Made by a program: the position numbers and the translations under genes. A stretch of DNA of 38,031 bases from Acidobacteriota bacterium (GTDB lineage Bacteria > Acidobacteriota > Terriglobia > Terriglobales > Acidobacteriaceae): the NCBI GenBank assembly GCA_003225175.1, contig QIBA01000067.1:1-38031 (forward strand), read 5' to 3'. Shown here in pieces: positions 22,609-32,604 of the stretch. Positions within the stretch are counted from its first letter, which is position 1, and each line of letters begins with the position of its first letter. The notes under the pieces were generated by a model that was not told where the DNA came from, made no database searches, and saw only the letters and a program-made list of their open reading frames with translations.

Positions 22609-25173
22609 ATGCTGGCAGATTTGCGTGACGCGGTGCGGCAGCTGCGCAAGGCACCTGGATTTACGACGACAGCTCTGATCACACTGGCGCTAGGAATCGG
22701 AGCGACGACGGCGATCTTTACGCTGGTGCACCAGGTAATGCTGAAGTCGCTGCCGGTGACCAAGCCGGGTGAGCTGTGGCGGATCGGAGATAAAGATCGC
22801 TGCTGCAACTGGGGCGGCTATACCCAGGGTGACGAGGGAGACTTTGCCTTGTTCTCGTGGGAGGCGTACCAGCATTTTCGCGCGCACACGCCAGAGTTCG
22901 TCGACTTGGCAGCACTGCAGGCCGGCAATGCGCAGCTTGGCGTCCGCCGAGTGGGATCGCTGGCGCCCGTGGACACGCGTAATGGCGAGTATGTCTCTGG
23001 GAATTTCTTCAGGACCCTTGGCATCCAGCCCTGGATTGGCCGCGTGTTGACCGACGAGGATGATAAAGAGGGTGCGCCGCCGGTGGCGGTGATGAGCTAC
23101 CGCATATGGCACGACAAGTACGGATCTGATCGGTCTGTGGTCGGAGCCGGCTACCAGATTAATGGGCACCCGTTCACGGTGATTGGCGTGGCTCCGCCCG
23201 GATTTTTCGGAGCGAAGCTGGCCGGGTGGGGCATGCCGGATTTTTGGCTGCCAGTGACCACTAGGTTGTTGATCGATGGGCCGACGTCAGGGCTGAAGCG
23301 GCCACAGAACAACTTCCTGGATCTGCTGGGAAGAGTGCGTCCGGGGGTAGACCCCAAGTCGCTCGAGGCAAAGCTGAGGGTGGAATTCCATAACTGGCTG
23401 GCCAGCCACCTTCCCGATATGGAACCCGGCGAGAAGGCACTCTGGCAGCAGCAAACGCTGCATCTGGTTCCCGGCGGCGCTGGAGTGACCGCGCTTCGAA
23501 GCGAGTATCAGGATGGACTGAAGCTGCTGCTGATTGCTGCCGGATGTGTACTGCTGGTCGCGTGCGGGAATCTAGCGAATCTGATGCTGGCGCGCGGGTT
23601 GAAGGATCGCGCGCAAACCTCAATCCGAGTGGCGCTGGGCGCGTCGCGAGCGCGAATTGTGCGCAAATCGTTAGTCGAGTGCGTCATGCTCTCAGCGATC
23701 GGTGGGGTCCTGGGCATCGGCGTGGCGTACGCGGGAACAAGGTTGATGCTGCATCTGGCTTTCGCGAACGGCGGCCGCGATAACTTCGTACCCATCAGCG
23801 CGACTCCCTCGTTGCCTGTCTTGCTGTTTACGCTGGGCATATCCGTTCTGACGGGAATCGTTTTCGGGACAGCGCCGGCATGGGTGACTTCGCAGGCTGA
23901 TCCGGTCGAGGCGCTTCGCGGGGCAAACCGTTCGGTGGGAGGCGGCCGCTCGTGGGCGCAGAAGTCCCTGGTCATCGCGCAGGGCGCGATCTCCGTGGTG
24001 CTGCTGTCCGCGGCGGCTCTGCTCGGCCAGAGCCTGCGGAACCTGGAGCACCAGAACTTTGGATTCGAGATGCGGAGCCGGTACATCGCATGGATCAATC
24101 CCACTTTGGGAAATTACAAGCCCGAACAGATGGAACCGCTGTTTCGACACATAAACGATCGCGTGCGGCAGATTCCAGGGGTGCGGATGGTCACGGAGGC
24201 GCTCTATGCCCCGATGTCGGGCGATAGCTGGAACAATGGCGTTCACATCGAAGGCCGGCCTGAACCGCCGCCGAAGGAAGACACGAGCTCGGGCTTTGCC
24301 CGGGTCACACCGGACTTCTTTGAGACGATCGGCGCCAAAATTGTGCTGGGCCGTCCCATCACAGAAGAGGACACCGCGGCGACACGGAACATAGCCGTGA
24401 TCAATGAAGCCTTTGCCAAGAAGTTCTTCAAAGACCAGAACCCCATCGGGCAGCATTTCGGACCCGGCAAGATCAAGTATTCCGCGACCTACGAAATCGT
24501 TGGAGTCTCGCGGGACATCCGCTACATGACGTGGGGCTACAAAAAGCCCGTGGGCCCGATGTTCTGGGTGCCGGAGGCGCAGAGTGCGCAGTACGACGAT
24601 CCAGCGTACGCGAGTGGAGACAGCTGGTCGCACTACTTGAACAACATTGTGATCTGGACGCCGGGAGATCCGCCGGGAATGGAAGACCGCGTGCGCAAGG
24701 CGCTGGCGAGCGTCGATCCCAATTTTGTTCTCTACGGTGTTGATCCATATGAGCAGGTCGTTAGCGGTCAGTTCCAGCAGGAAAATATGATCGCGACATT
24801 GACCTCGCTCTTCGGTGTGCTTGGGTTGATCCTTGCTGCGGTTGGACTATATGGAGTGCTGGCGTACATGGTGGAACAGCGGACGAGCGAGATTGGTCTT
24901 CGCATGGCGCTGGGCGCGGATCGCGGGCAGGTCACAAGAATGGTGCTGCGCGGCGCCTTCATGCAGATCGGCATTGGGCTGGCAATTGGCATTCCCGCAG
25001 CGATTGGCGCCGGCAGGCTGATGACGACTCAGTTGTTCGGCGTTATGCCATGGGACCCGATCATGCTCGCACTGGCTGTGCTGACGCTCGGATTGGCCGC
25101 AGTGCTGGCGTCGGCAATCCCGGCGCGGCGTGCTGCAGGCGTGGAACCGATGGTGGCTCTGCGGAACGCGTAA
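22609..25173 (+). CDS. ADOP-type ABC transporter permease (MacB-like, duplicated FtsX domains)
   Basis: The 854 residues have the layout of the acidobacterial duplicated orphan permeases. There is an N-terminal DLRDAVRQLRKAPGFT lead and a membrane helix (about 18-40). A MacB periplasmic core (GNFFRTLGIQPWIGR, FTVIGVAPPGF) follows, then an FtsX helical block around 305-430 (LLLIAAGCVLLVACGNLANL). The helix-core-helix unit is then repeated and ends IPARRAAGVEPMVALRNA. Relatives move lipophilic or peptide substrates or drive mechanical work with a separate ATPase. No ATPase gene lies beside this one, which is normal for the type. Its strand and distance from neighbours suggest a single-gene unit. 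Confidence 0.93.
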   Translation: MLADLRDAVRQLRKAPGFTTTALITLALGIGATTAIFTLVHQVMLKSLPVTKPGELWRIGDKDRCCNWGGYTQGDEGDFALFSWEAYQHFRAHTPEFVDLAALQAGNAQLGVRRVGSLAPVDTRNGEYVSGNFFRTLGIQPWIGRVLTDEDDKEGAPPVAVMSYRIWHDKYGSDRSVVGAGYQINGHPFTVIGVAPPGFFGAKLAGWGMPDFWLPVTTRLLIDGPTSGLKRPQNNFLDLLGRVRPGVDPKSLEAKLRVEFHNWLASHLPDMEPGEKALWQQQTLHLVPGGAGVTALRSEYQDGLKLLLIAAGCVLLVACGNLANLMLARGLKDRAQTSIRVALGASRARIVRKSLVECVMLSAIGGVLGIGVAYAGTRLMLHLAFANGGRDNFVPISATPSLPVLLFTLGISVLTGIVFGTAPAWVTSQADPVEALRGANRSVGGGRSWAQKSLVIAQGAISVVLLSAAALLGQSLRNLEHQNFGFEMRSRYIAWINPTLGNYKPEQMEPLFRHINDRVRQIPGVRMVTEALYAPMSGDSWNNGVHIEGRPEPPPKEDTSSGFARVTPDFFETIGAKIVLGRPITEEDTAATRNIAVINEAFAKKFFKDQNPIGQHFGPGKIKYSATYEIVGVSRDIRYMTWGYKKPVGPMFWVPEAQSAQYDDPAYASGDSWSHYLNNIVIWTPGDPPGMEDRVRKALASVDPNFVLYGVDPYEQVVSGQFQQENMIATLTSLFGVLGLILAAVGLYGVLAYMVEQRTSEIGLRMALGADRGQVTRMVLRGAFMQIGIGLAIGIPAAIGAGRLMTTQLFGVMPWDPIMLALAVLTLGLAAVLASAIPARRAAGVEPMVALRNA

Positions 25174-25552
25174 TCGCTGATGCGCACATGGTTAGTTCGT
25201 TAGGCCTGGCCAAAATGGGACGGTCAACCAAGGACAGGGTGACAGTTTCTCTAGCAGTACAAAGCGACCAGTCGGGAGAGGCGGAACCTCTTCCAATCCG
25301 CGAATGTTTCATAGAACTCACTTGTGCCCCGGAACAGCGGGAAAGTTGGGGCAGCCCCTGCTTGGAACTGAAATGGGAATTACAAAAGGACGGGGCAGCC
25401 AGGGTCTGTATAAGTCGCCAGCTGGGACAACCTTCTCACCCTTGGTGATGAATGACAGCTTTTTCTCCAGCAACTTGAGTCAACGCAAGCTAACAGTTTG
25501 AGAGTACGTGAGTCTAACGCTCCTGACGCAGCCCCACAGCCCAGGTGCTCCC
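25174..25552. other. Intergenic region without a recognisable gene
   Basis: About 380 bp follow the permease gene. Short open frames cross it, but none has a family resemblance or ribosome binding site. Two similar GGGGCAGCC words occur at about 25352 and 25394. I cannot place a promoter for the next gene with confidence. Confidence 0.4.
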
Positions 25553-26698
25553 ATGAAAATCGCAACCCTTCTCTTTATTGTCCTGACAGCCACCTTTTCC
25601 TTCACACAGGAAACATCCGAACTGGCCACTCCTCCGAACGGCGACGAGGAGCGCGCGGAGGTCTCACAGTGGGTCGGCCCCGTCAAGATTTCCATTGAGT
25701 ACCACAGCCCGCACGTTCACAATCCCGCGGCCAACGATCGCACAGGACACATCTGGGGTGAGTTAGTGCATTACGGCTTTGTGGACGAAGGCTTTGGGCC
25801 GAGTCAGAGTACGCCGTGGCGCGCGGGTGCGAATGAGACTACGACCATCACGCTCTCGGAGGACGTAAAGGTTGATGGCAAGGATCTCAAGGCGGGCACG
25901 TACGCCCTTTTTCTCGACGTGGAAAAATCCGGTCCTTCGTTCTGGATACTTAACCGCCATCTGGGCTGGGGAAGCTTCCAGTACGACGCCAAAGACGACG
26001 TGCTTCGCGTTCCCACACAATTGGAAGATGCTCCCTTCACCGAATTTCTCACCTACGGCTTCGACGAGCGACATCCGGATTCAGCTGTCGCATTCCTGCA
26101 ATGGGAGAAGAAACGAATTCCGTTGAAGATCGAGGTGCCGAATGTGAACGAATTGTATATCGCCAAGATTCGTCAGCAGCTCGAGACGTGGCCGGGCTTC
26201 CGCTATGAAGACTGGCAGACCGCCGCGCAATTCTGCGCCGATCACAAGATCAACCTGCAGGAGGCATTGATCTGGGCCGAGAAGGCGATCTCGTCCCCCT
26301 TCCGCGGGGCCACCGTTGGCCATGAAGGCTTCTCCACGCTGCAGACCAAAGCAGCGGTGCTGGACGCGATGGGGCGCGAAGGCGATGCTGACAAAGTGAT
26401 GGAAAGAGCATTTACTTTGCCGGGTACTGAAGCTTTTGAGGTCTACGGCTATGGCGTGCGTCAGCTTCGCAGCGGCAAAAAAGATAAGGCGATGAAAATC
26501 TTTGCCTTCAACCAGCAGAAGCATCCAGACGACAAATTCTGGACGTCCCTGGGACTCGCGCGTGGCTACACCGCCGTAGGCGATAAGAGCAATGCGATCG
26601 CGAACTGGGAAATCGTCCTGCGCAATATACCAGCCAACTTGAAAGCCCAAACTTCCAATTACGAAGGCGCGCTGAAGAAACTCAAAGAAAGCAGTTAG
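25553..26698 (+). CDS. Secreted DUF2911 protein with C-terminal TPR-like region
   Basis: The 381-residue protein starts with a signal peptide (KIATLLFIVLTATFSFTQ). Residues 45-200 match the DUF2911 pattern: GPVKISIEYHSPHVHNP, IWGELVHYGF, PWRAGANETTTITLS, LKAGTYALFLD. The C-terminal 170 residues are helical pairs (EALIWAEKAI, AVLDAMGREGDADKVMERA, AIANWEIVLRNIPANLKA), as in TPR domains. The function is unknown; family members are exported proteins of Bacteroidota and Acidobacteriota. A GTG at 25508 would add 15 residues before the signal peptide, so I chose ATG 25553, with AGGTG a few bases upstream. Neighbouring genes give no clue to its role. Confidence 0.87.
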   Translation: MKIATLLFIVLTATFSFTQETSELATPPNGDEERAEVSQWVGPVKISIEYHSPHVHNPAANDRTGHIWGELVHYGFVDEGFGPSQSTPWRAGANETTTITLSEDVKVDGKDLKAGTYALFLDVEKSGPSFWILNRHLGWGSFQYDAKDDVLRVPTQLEDAPFTEFLTYGFDERHPDSAVAFLQWEKKRIPLKIEVPNVNELYIAKIRQQLETWPGFRYEDWQTAAQFCADHKINLQEALIWAEKAISSPFRGATVGHEGFSTLQTKAAVLDAMGREGDADKVMERAFTLPGTEAFEVYGYGVRQLRSGKKDKAMKIFAFNQQKHPDDKFWTSLGLARGYTAVGDKSNAIANWEIVLRNIPANLKAQTSNYEGALKKLKESS

Positions 26699-27106
26699 AA
26701 GTGCGAGCGATGCCGGGTGTCTCCAAGCTTCGAAGCCTGGCAGCCGCTAAGCCTCGAATCTGAACACAAAACCTCTGGTTCGTGTCAGCCCAGTGCCGGG
26801 TGGTCGAGTGCCGACAGCGCCCAATGCCTTAGAAGCTCGTTCACTCGCGAGACATGAAACTCATGGATGCGCACAAAATGCCAGCTCTGCGCCACCATGT
26901 AAAATTTCGCAATACGAAATCTCTGGAAGGTGGCACACCCTTTCTCCTGGGTCTGTTTTTTCCTTTGTGGGAATTCCAGGTAGATGCAGAGAACAGCGAC
27001 AGGAGTCGTTTTTCGCTTGGGTTCTTCGTCGGGAACACGCTCAGTTGAGTTGCGGAGGTGCCCTACTCTCGGCGATGTTCGGCCAGCGACGTGCGCAGTT
27101 TCCAGT
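26699..27106. other. Intergenic region without a recognisable gene
   Basis: The 400 bp contain open frames on both strands (for example 26785-27171 on the minus strand), but their translations look unstructured and resemble no family I know. The stretch abuts the receiver pseudogene and may be decayed coding sequence. Confidence 0.4.
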
Positions 27107-27514
27107 TCATTTGGAGTCATTTCCGGGAGCGACAGTGACTTCGGGCTGGGGGTCACCCAAGATCTTCTCAATGGCGCGAATCAACCACGGGAGAATCGCC
27201 CTTCGAAATCAGGTAGTCTGCTCCCTCACAGGCGTCTTTGGTTGACCAGTATTTTGTCGAGAGCATAATCAGAGGAACATCCGAACGCTGGTCCTTGATT
27301 TGTTTTGCAACAGCGCGGCAGTCGTAATTCGCTGTTGTAACATCCGCATCGATCAACACACAGTTTATGGGAAACGGGAGATCAGCTTCTGCGCGTCGTC
27401 GACATCTGTTGCGGTCAGAACGTTGTACTGCTCGGTCTCGAGCACCAGCTTCAAAGACGAAAGCCGCTGCTCGGGCTCAACCAGCAGAATCACCTTGTTC
27501 TTGCGGTTCGGCAT
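27107..27514 (-). pseudogene. Frameshifted receiver-domain (response regulator-like) gene
   Basis: Reading leftwards from ATG 27514, one frame gives KVILLVEPEQRLSSLKLVLE and ends at a TAA straight after LISRFP. The next frame continues the same fold: INCVLIDADVTTANYDCR (with the phospho-acceptor Asp) and VPLIMLSTKYWSTKDAC, then GADYLISKGDSPVV. A third frame supplies LIRAIEKILGDPQPE up to TGA at 27107. A missing C near 27370 and a second shift near 27185 together explain the breaks. The intact protein would be a single receiver of about 135 residues. Sequencing error is possible but would need two separate faults. Confidence 0.75.
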
Positions 27515-27777
27515 GTCCAAGTTTGATGCCACTATGATGCACAAAAGTGCGCAAGACCGGAGCTGCTAGCGAGCATCTCTCCTGGCTGACCTGGACCATC
27601 GACCCGCGAACAGAAAACCCGGTGACAGACAGGAATAATCTCGATCTACGGCCACATAGCAGATGCTCTCTTGCTCCCGAAAAAATCCTCAAGTCCCAAA
27701 AAAGCACGCAGGACGTGACCGGTAAGCTTCGCTGTCATCGTCGTGACTAAGATCGGCAATTGCCCAGGTACGGTCAG
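27515..27777. other. Spacer between pseudogene and PilZ gene
   Basis: I see no gene, clear promoter or terminator in these 263 bp. The pseudogene and the PilZ gene lie on the same strand, so promoter remnants for the pseudogene would be here. Confidence 0.35.
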
Positions 27778-28284
27778 TCAAGACATTGATGGTGTCCAAT
27801 CGGCAGGCGGGTCGGGCATGCCCCAGATGTCTTCAGGAGTTTCAAGTTCAATGCCAAAGTGAGACGCCTCGTAATCCGCAAACACAACTGCGGCAGCCGC
27901 AGATCTTCCAGTATTGTGCAGGTGCAAGGTAATGCGCTCTCCGAGTTTGAGAGAAGCAGCGATCCTGATCAGTGCGCCGTGCAGGTTCACCATGACGGTT
28001 TCGCCCGCATACGCGAATCTCTCACCTTGCACTTCGATAAGTATGTCGGCTGCCACGCGGGTGCTACGACGAGGCGTGGAAACCTTGGTTGGAATGGAGA
28101 GAATCATTTCGTGGCGCCCACGACAGTGTTGTTTAAAGCTACGGTTTAAAAGCAGCCTGGCCTCTTCTTCCGTGTTGCGTATGAAGGCATGCAAGCGGTG
28201 TTCGCAGAGCGAGCAGACGCCATAGACGTGTGCAGCGTCTTTGTGGGTGATGAGGAGCCTCGGGTGTGGAGCGCTTTGTAGCAT
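27778..28284 (-). CDS. PilZ-domain protein
   Basis: The 168-residue protein has an N-terminal part with paired cysteines and histidines (HVYGVCSLCEHRLHAF) that could bind a metal. A PilZ-like domain follows from about residue 70: PRRSTRVAADILIEV, ETVMVNLHGALIRIAASLKLG, HFGIELETPEDIWG. Canonical PilZ domains bind cyclic di-GMP through RxxxR and [DN]xSxxG. Here RSTR is present but NLHG replaces the second motif, so ligand binding is uncertain. A longer form from TTG 28314 is possible; ATG 28284 is used here. The gene has no obvious operon partner, and an interspersed repeat lies just upstream. Confidence 0.75.
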   Translation of the reverse strand: MLQSAPHPRLLITHKDAAHVYGVCSLCEHRLHAFIRNTEEEARLLLNRSFKQHCRGRHEMILSIPTKVSTPRRSTRVAADILIEVQGERFAYAGETVMVNLHGALIRIAASLKLGERITLHLHNTGRSAAAAVVFADYEASHFGIELETPEDIWGMPDPPADWTPSMS

Positions 28285-28401
28285 TTCTGGGCCGATCGAC
28301 GGGAGTGGAGCCAAACAATTGTGCCTGGAGCTATCGCAAATGCTACTTCAGCTGGGATATCGAAAGGGAGAGTACTGAAGTCACAAAAAAAAGGAAAGCC
28401 T

Positions 28402-28479
28402 GGGGAAAGGGAACGTTTTCTTGTTTCGGGAATGGAGCTTATCCGCAGACAACAAGTGATAACGTCCCGTCCTGGCCCC
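28402..28479 (+). repeat. Interspersed structured repeat, copy A
   Basis: First of three related elements (others at 32764-32840 and 33718-33788). Nested arms are GGGG/CCCC (28402-28405 with 28476-28479), CGGGA/TCCCG (28427-28431 with 28465-28469) and TTATC/GATAA (28439-28443 with 28458-28462). It lies in the 234-bp gap between two leftward genes. It shares CAGACAAC-AGTGATAAC with copy C and GAGCTTATCC with copy B. Confidence 0.7.
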
Positions 28480-28518
28480 GGGTTTTCTCCATTGATCGGC
28501 ACTCGCGATCGCGATCAT

Positions 28519-31500
28519 CTAAAAATCGATGTGCAGTCCCAGTTCGAGTACACGCGGCTGGTTCAGCTGTGTACCTAATACGCCGAAGGTCTGCGGAGAT
28601 TGCAGCGACAGCGTAGGGTCGGCGAACTGAACGTGATTGAAGACGTTGAACATTTGCAATGATAGTGTGCTGCTCACCCGCTCCGTCCATTGCAACTTGC
28701 GTGCGATGTCCAAATCGAGATTCCAGCGCGCCATGCCGCGCAGATTTCCGCTGAAGTTTCCATTAGTGACCTGGGTCAGCAGAATGGGAGCATAGGACTG
28801 GTACACGGCGGTCGGATTGGCGAAGAGGTTCAGGCCGGTTCCACCTTTGGCAGGATTGCCGCTCGTCGCGACGTTCGTAGCTGTGTCTCCGGTAACGCCG
28901 GAGTGCACGCTGTTACCGAAGGTATCGGGCGCCAGCGCTACCGCACTCGCCGTTGCCGAGGAAGTCTGACCGAATTCCTGGCTCGATCCCACACCCACTT
29001 TCAGCGGAAGGCCGCTGTACCACGCGAAGATTGGGCTGAACGACCAGTCACGAATCAGGTGATTGATAATCCCGGGATTCTTGCCGAAAGGCTCGGCGTA
29101 GGTGCCAAGAACGTTAAGCACGTACTTGCGGTCAAATGCTGAGGTGCCATAACCGTAATTGAGATTGTAGGAATTGGGCACGGTGCGATCGACGTCCTGG
29201 ATTCCGCCCGCCGTGTTGTCGAGTGAGTGTGAGTAGGTGAAGTTGGCATCGAGGGTAAGTCCCCGCCAATTGCGCTCATGCAGGGCGATGAAGCCGGCGT
29301 TGTAATTTGCGTGTCCCTCACTGGCCCAGAAAAACATGTTGCCGACCTGGTTGATCGCAGCCGTCGCAGGCCCCGTGATAAAGCTCGATTGAATGGCATT
29401 CCACAAGGTGAAGACCTGTTGAGCGGTGAAATTCGAGCTCGCCTTCGCAATCACACCTTGAGTGCAACTCGGCTTGCACAAACTGCTGCCCGCAAGTATC
29501 GATTCAAAGAACGCCTGATTTGGTATCGATGCGGCGGGTGTGCCTGCTCGTAGGGCGGTTCCCACCGCGTCGTAGGCCTGCGCGAAGCTCTGGCCGCCGG
29601 AGGTCATGAAGAATGGGGCCTGGTCAAGCTGAAGCGGCGAGTAAATTCCATGAGCGATGTGACCGATGTAGCCGATCTCGAGAACGCTGGTGTTTGAGAG
29701 CGCTCGCTGAATCGTCAAATCGAATTCATGGTTCCTGCCAGGCGCATACGTCGGATCCATCTGGAAGGTCTGCGGAATAAACTTCTGATTTGCATCCGCA
29801 ATCGCCGCCGTACCAGGAATCAGTGGAATCGTGCTCAGCGCAGTGATCGGAGGTGTCGCTACGCTGCTCCCATTCACGCCGATACGAAACGCAGTGGTCG
29901 GAGTGGTAGCAAGACTGCCGAGGCAGGAGCCTGTAGTGTCAGGTCCAAGACAAGTCAGTGTCTGCTGGAAGCCAACGCCCTGCAATCCATTGATCACCTT
30001 CTGCACGCCGTTCAGGCGATCGTAAAGCTGAGAATAGCCACCGCGGATGACGGTCTTGTTTTCGCCAAGAAGCCGGCCCAGGAATCCCTCTCCAAAATGA
30101 GGGCTCCACGCCGCGGCAACGCGCGGAGCAAAGTCCGCCCAGACTGCATCCCATGGATATTTGCGATGCAAACTCTTGATTGGCGCAAATCCGATTTCGG
30201 GATTGTAGATCTGGCCTTGCGGCGCCGCCTGGGCGCGTGCAGCAAGATAAGAGACAGGCGTAACGATGTTTCCGCCCTGAGTGAACACCATCATCGACTG
30301 TTTACCTGTGATCTCGAGCGGCGGTGTGTCGTAAGACCAGTTCAGACCGAAGTTGAGCGTCAGCGAAGGTTTGATGTGCCATGCATCGTTCAGATACAGG
30401 CTGTAATCGTCATAACGCACATCGTTGTTGGTTGGCGTCCCCAGAGAATTAGGTTGAAGCTGCGAGTCGCGCGTTCCCAGAACGTTCGCTGAGTCCACCA
30501 GGCCGAGAGAAGACGCATAGAGCGTCTTCCAGTTGGTGGTTTGACTCGAGGGCAGACAGTTTGTTGTCACGGTTGCCGAACAGGTTGGCGGCAAATTAGC
30601 GGCTGGAATCTGAATGCCCGTATTGGCAGTGATCTGATACACGGTCTGCGTCAGCGAGGAGACTTGACCATCGTTGCGGTTGAACTGCACCGCCGAACGC
30701 GCGGCGGATCCGCCAAACTGGAACAGATGATTGCCCGCGAGCCAGGAAACGTCGTCGCGGTAATCGTAGTTGTGGCCGTTCCACATACGCGTGCGGACGC
30801 TATTTGTGTCCACGTTCATCGGCACTAAAGCGGTGTTTTGCGCTTCGCCTCCGATCTGCAGCGCTGCCGCCACGCCCGCAACCTGAGGAGCTGCGCCCGC
30901 CGTATTCCACTGCCAGAAGTCGCGCAGGTAAGAGAAGTTGAATTGATTCGTGATGCTCGGCTTAAGTTGTCCGGTGAGGCCGGCAACGAAGTACCGTGGC
31001 TGCCGCGGAATCGAAGCCGCTGACCTGGGGTTTCCGCTCACGTCGCCGGTCAGCAATCCGCCGATATCGATTTGCTTATCCACCGCGGCGTCTTGTTCGA
31101 AGTATCGATAGCTGGTCATCACCTGCCAGTTCTTCGACAGATCATGATCGGCGCGAATAACTCCGAAATTTTCCTTAATAGGAAGGTTCGCCGCACCACT
31201 GAATCCCAGCGTATTCAGGCCGTCCGCGTTGGTATTCGACGTGTCATTGCCCGCCGGCAGCTTGCTCCATATCTGCGAAATAACCGGGCTGATTCCGAGT
31301 CCGAGCGGATCGCACTTTCCCGTTCCGGCACTCCCGCACTGCGTTGAGGTCGCCAGATTATAGGAAACGATGTTGCCGCTGGTATCGCGAAAACGCAGAA
31401 TGCCCTGACGCAGAGTCGGCGATGGCACCAGTTTCTGAATCTGCGTGATTTGCGAAAGTTTGCGTCCTTCGTAATTGGCGTAGAAGTAAGTCTTGTTCTC

Positions 31501-32412
31501 TCCAGGAATTCCGGGAACGTAGCCGCCGAAGCTCCCGCCATAGCGGTTGTCTTTACTCTGCGGCCGCCGCTGACTGCGGAAGTTACGGTCCCAAGTGTTG
31601 GCATTCAGCGCCGAGTTCTGGAAGTACTCGTAAGCCGAGCCGTGAAGAGTATTCGTGCCGCGTTTGGTCACCAGCAGCACCTGGCTTCCCGCCGAGCCGC
31701 TGAAACTGGCATTCGGATTGTTGGTCGAAACCCTGAATTCCTGGATGCTCTCGGCGGGCGTGGGAATCGGTCCTTCCGGACCGCCGCGGAAGTTGGTGTA
31801 GTAATCGGAATTGCCCGAGACGCCATTGGTAATGTTGCTGCCGTCGAGCAGGATGGTGTTCTGATCGCTCTGCGCTCCGGCGACCTGTCCGCCGAGCGAG
31901 CTGCCCTGATTGCCCTGCTGCAATGGTGCAGAGGCAGGCTGCAAGAGCAGTAAGCTGGAAACGCTGCGTTGCTGCGAAGGAAGCAGCAGCAAGGTGTTGC
32001 CGCCCAGAGTCTCACCTACGGTGGCGTCAAGCGTCTGCAAATCCGCGCCGCTGTTGCTTGTCACCTCGACGGTTTGGGAGGCCTGTCCGACGGCGAGCTC
32101 GAGATTAACCGTAAAGGACTTTCCAACTTCCACTGCGACGCTCGAAGCAGTCGACCTGAATCCCGCAGCGGTAGCCTTAACCGAATAGTTGCCGGGCGCC
32201 ACGCTGGCAAAATTGTACCGGCCAACTTCATTCGTAGTCGCCGAGCGGTCCTGTCCAGTCGCGTTATCGTGCAGGCTGACAGTTGCGGCCGGAATTACGG
32301 CGCCAGATGGATCGCTGATAATGCCGAAAACCGTACCTGTGTTTGCGTTTTGTGCGGAAGCGCTGATGACCAGCAAAAATAATAAGAAGAGAAGATTCTT
32401 GGCCCACTGCAT
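28519..32412 (-). CDS. Oar-like TonB-dependent outer-membrane receptor
   Basis: At 1297 residues this is a typical acidobacterial Oar-like receptor. A signal peptide (KNLLFLLFLLVISASAQ) is followed by a carboxypeptidase-regulatory domain (about 24-110: GTVFGIISDPSGAVIPAATV, APGNYSVKATAAGF). A plug region follows (VEVTSNSGADLQTLD, SIQEFRVSTNNPNASF, GSQVLLVTKRGTN). The rest is a long beta-barrel ending in LELGLHIDF with a terminal aromatic, as outer-membrane proteins require. Such receptors import large substrates, often glycans or peptides, using TonB energy. AGGGGAA sits just before the ATG. No substrate-handling genes lie next to it, so the ligand cannot be guessed. Confidence 0.94.
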   Translation of the reverse strand: MQWAKNLLFLLFLLVISASAQNANTGTVFGIISDPSGAVIPAATVSLHDNATGQDRSATTNEVGRYNFASVAPGNYSVKATAAGFRSTASSVAVEVGKSFTVNLELAVGQASQTVEVTSNSGADLQTLDATVGETLGGNTLLLLPSQQRSVSSLLLLQPASAPLQQGNQGSSLGGQVAGAQSDQNTILLDGSNITNGVSGNSDYYTNFRGGPEGPIPTPAESIQEFRVSTNNPNASFSGSAGSQVLLVTKRGTNTLHGSAYEYFQNSALNANTWDRNFRSQRRPQSKDNRYGGSFGGYVPGIPGENKTYFYANYEGRKLSQITQIQKLVPSPTLRQGILRFRDTSGNIVSYNLATSTQCGSAGTGKCDPLGLGISPVISQIWSKLPAGNDTSNTNADGLNTLGFSGAANLPIKENFGVIRADHDLSKNWQVMTSYRYFEQDAAVDKQIDIGGLLTGDVSGNPRSAASIPRQPRYFVAGLTGQLKPSITNQFNFSYLRDFWQWNTAGAAPQVAGVAAALQIGGEAQNTALVPMNVDTNSVRTRMWNGHNYDYRDDVSWLAGNHLFQFGGSAARSAVQFNRNDGQVSSLTQTVYQITANTGIQIPAANLPPTCSATVTTNCLPSSQTTNWKTLYASSLGLVDSANVLGTRDSQLQPNSLGTPTNNDVRYDDYSLYLNDAWHIKPSLTLNFGLNWSYDTPPLEITGKQSMMVFTQGGNIVTPVSYLAARAQAAPQGQIYNPEIGFAPIKSLHRKYPWDAVWADFAPRVAAAWSPHFGEGFLGRLLGENKTVIRGGYSQLYDRLNGVQKVINGLQGVGFQQTLTCLGPDTTGSCLGSLATTPTTAFRIGVNGSSVATPPITALSTIPLIPGTAAIADANQKFIPQTFQMDPTYAPGRNHEFDLTIQRALSNTSVLEIGYIGHIAHGIYSPLQLDQAPFFMTSGGQSFAQAYDAVGTALRAGTPAASIPNQAFFESILAGSSLCKPSCTQGVIAKASSNFTAQQVFTLWNAIQSSFITGPATAAINQVGNMFFWASEGHANYNAGFIALHERNWRGLTLDANFTYSHSLDNTAGGIQDVDRTVPNSYNLNYGYGTSAFDRKYVLNVLGTYAEPFGKNPGIINHLIRDWSFSPIFAWYSGLPLKVGVGSSQEFGQTSSATASAVALAPDTFGNSVHSGVTGDTATNVATSGNPAKGGTGLNLFANPTAVYQSYAPILLTQVTNGNFSGNLRGMARWNLDLDIARKLQWTERVSSTLSLQMFNVFNHVQFADPTLSLQSPQTFGVLGTQLNQPRVLELGLHIDF

Positions 32413-32604
32413 GGAAATTCCCCTACTATCTTTTACGTTTTGGAAGGATCGTGTTGAGAGCTAGGAACGCGATGTTACTGAGAGCTGAAGCTCGAAGTCA
32501 ATCCATGCCGGCCGCCCGCGCGGTGCAGCGTGAATCGCCCGGGTGGCGCACCCTTCGCTAGTTGAAGGGTCAGAACAGGTCGCAGGCGGGTTCTTTCCGT
32601 CGGG
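32413..32604. other. Upstream region of the Oar-like receptor gene
   Basis: Nearly 200 bp lie between the receptor start and the permease fragment. The receptor promoter should be here, reading leftwards, but I cannot identify its boxes. No gene is visible. Confidence 0.35.

Noticed and set aside
25050-25448. Plus-strand frame of 132 codons after the permease gene
   Set aside because: Its first third overlaps the permease in another frame and the rest shows no domain or start signal.
26785-27171. Minus-strand frame of 128 codons
   Set aside because: It overlaps the receiver pseudogene end in another frame and its sequence has no structured pattern.
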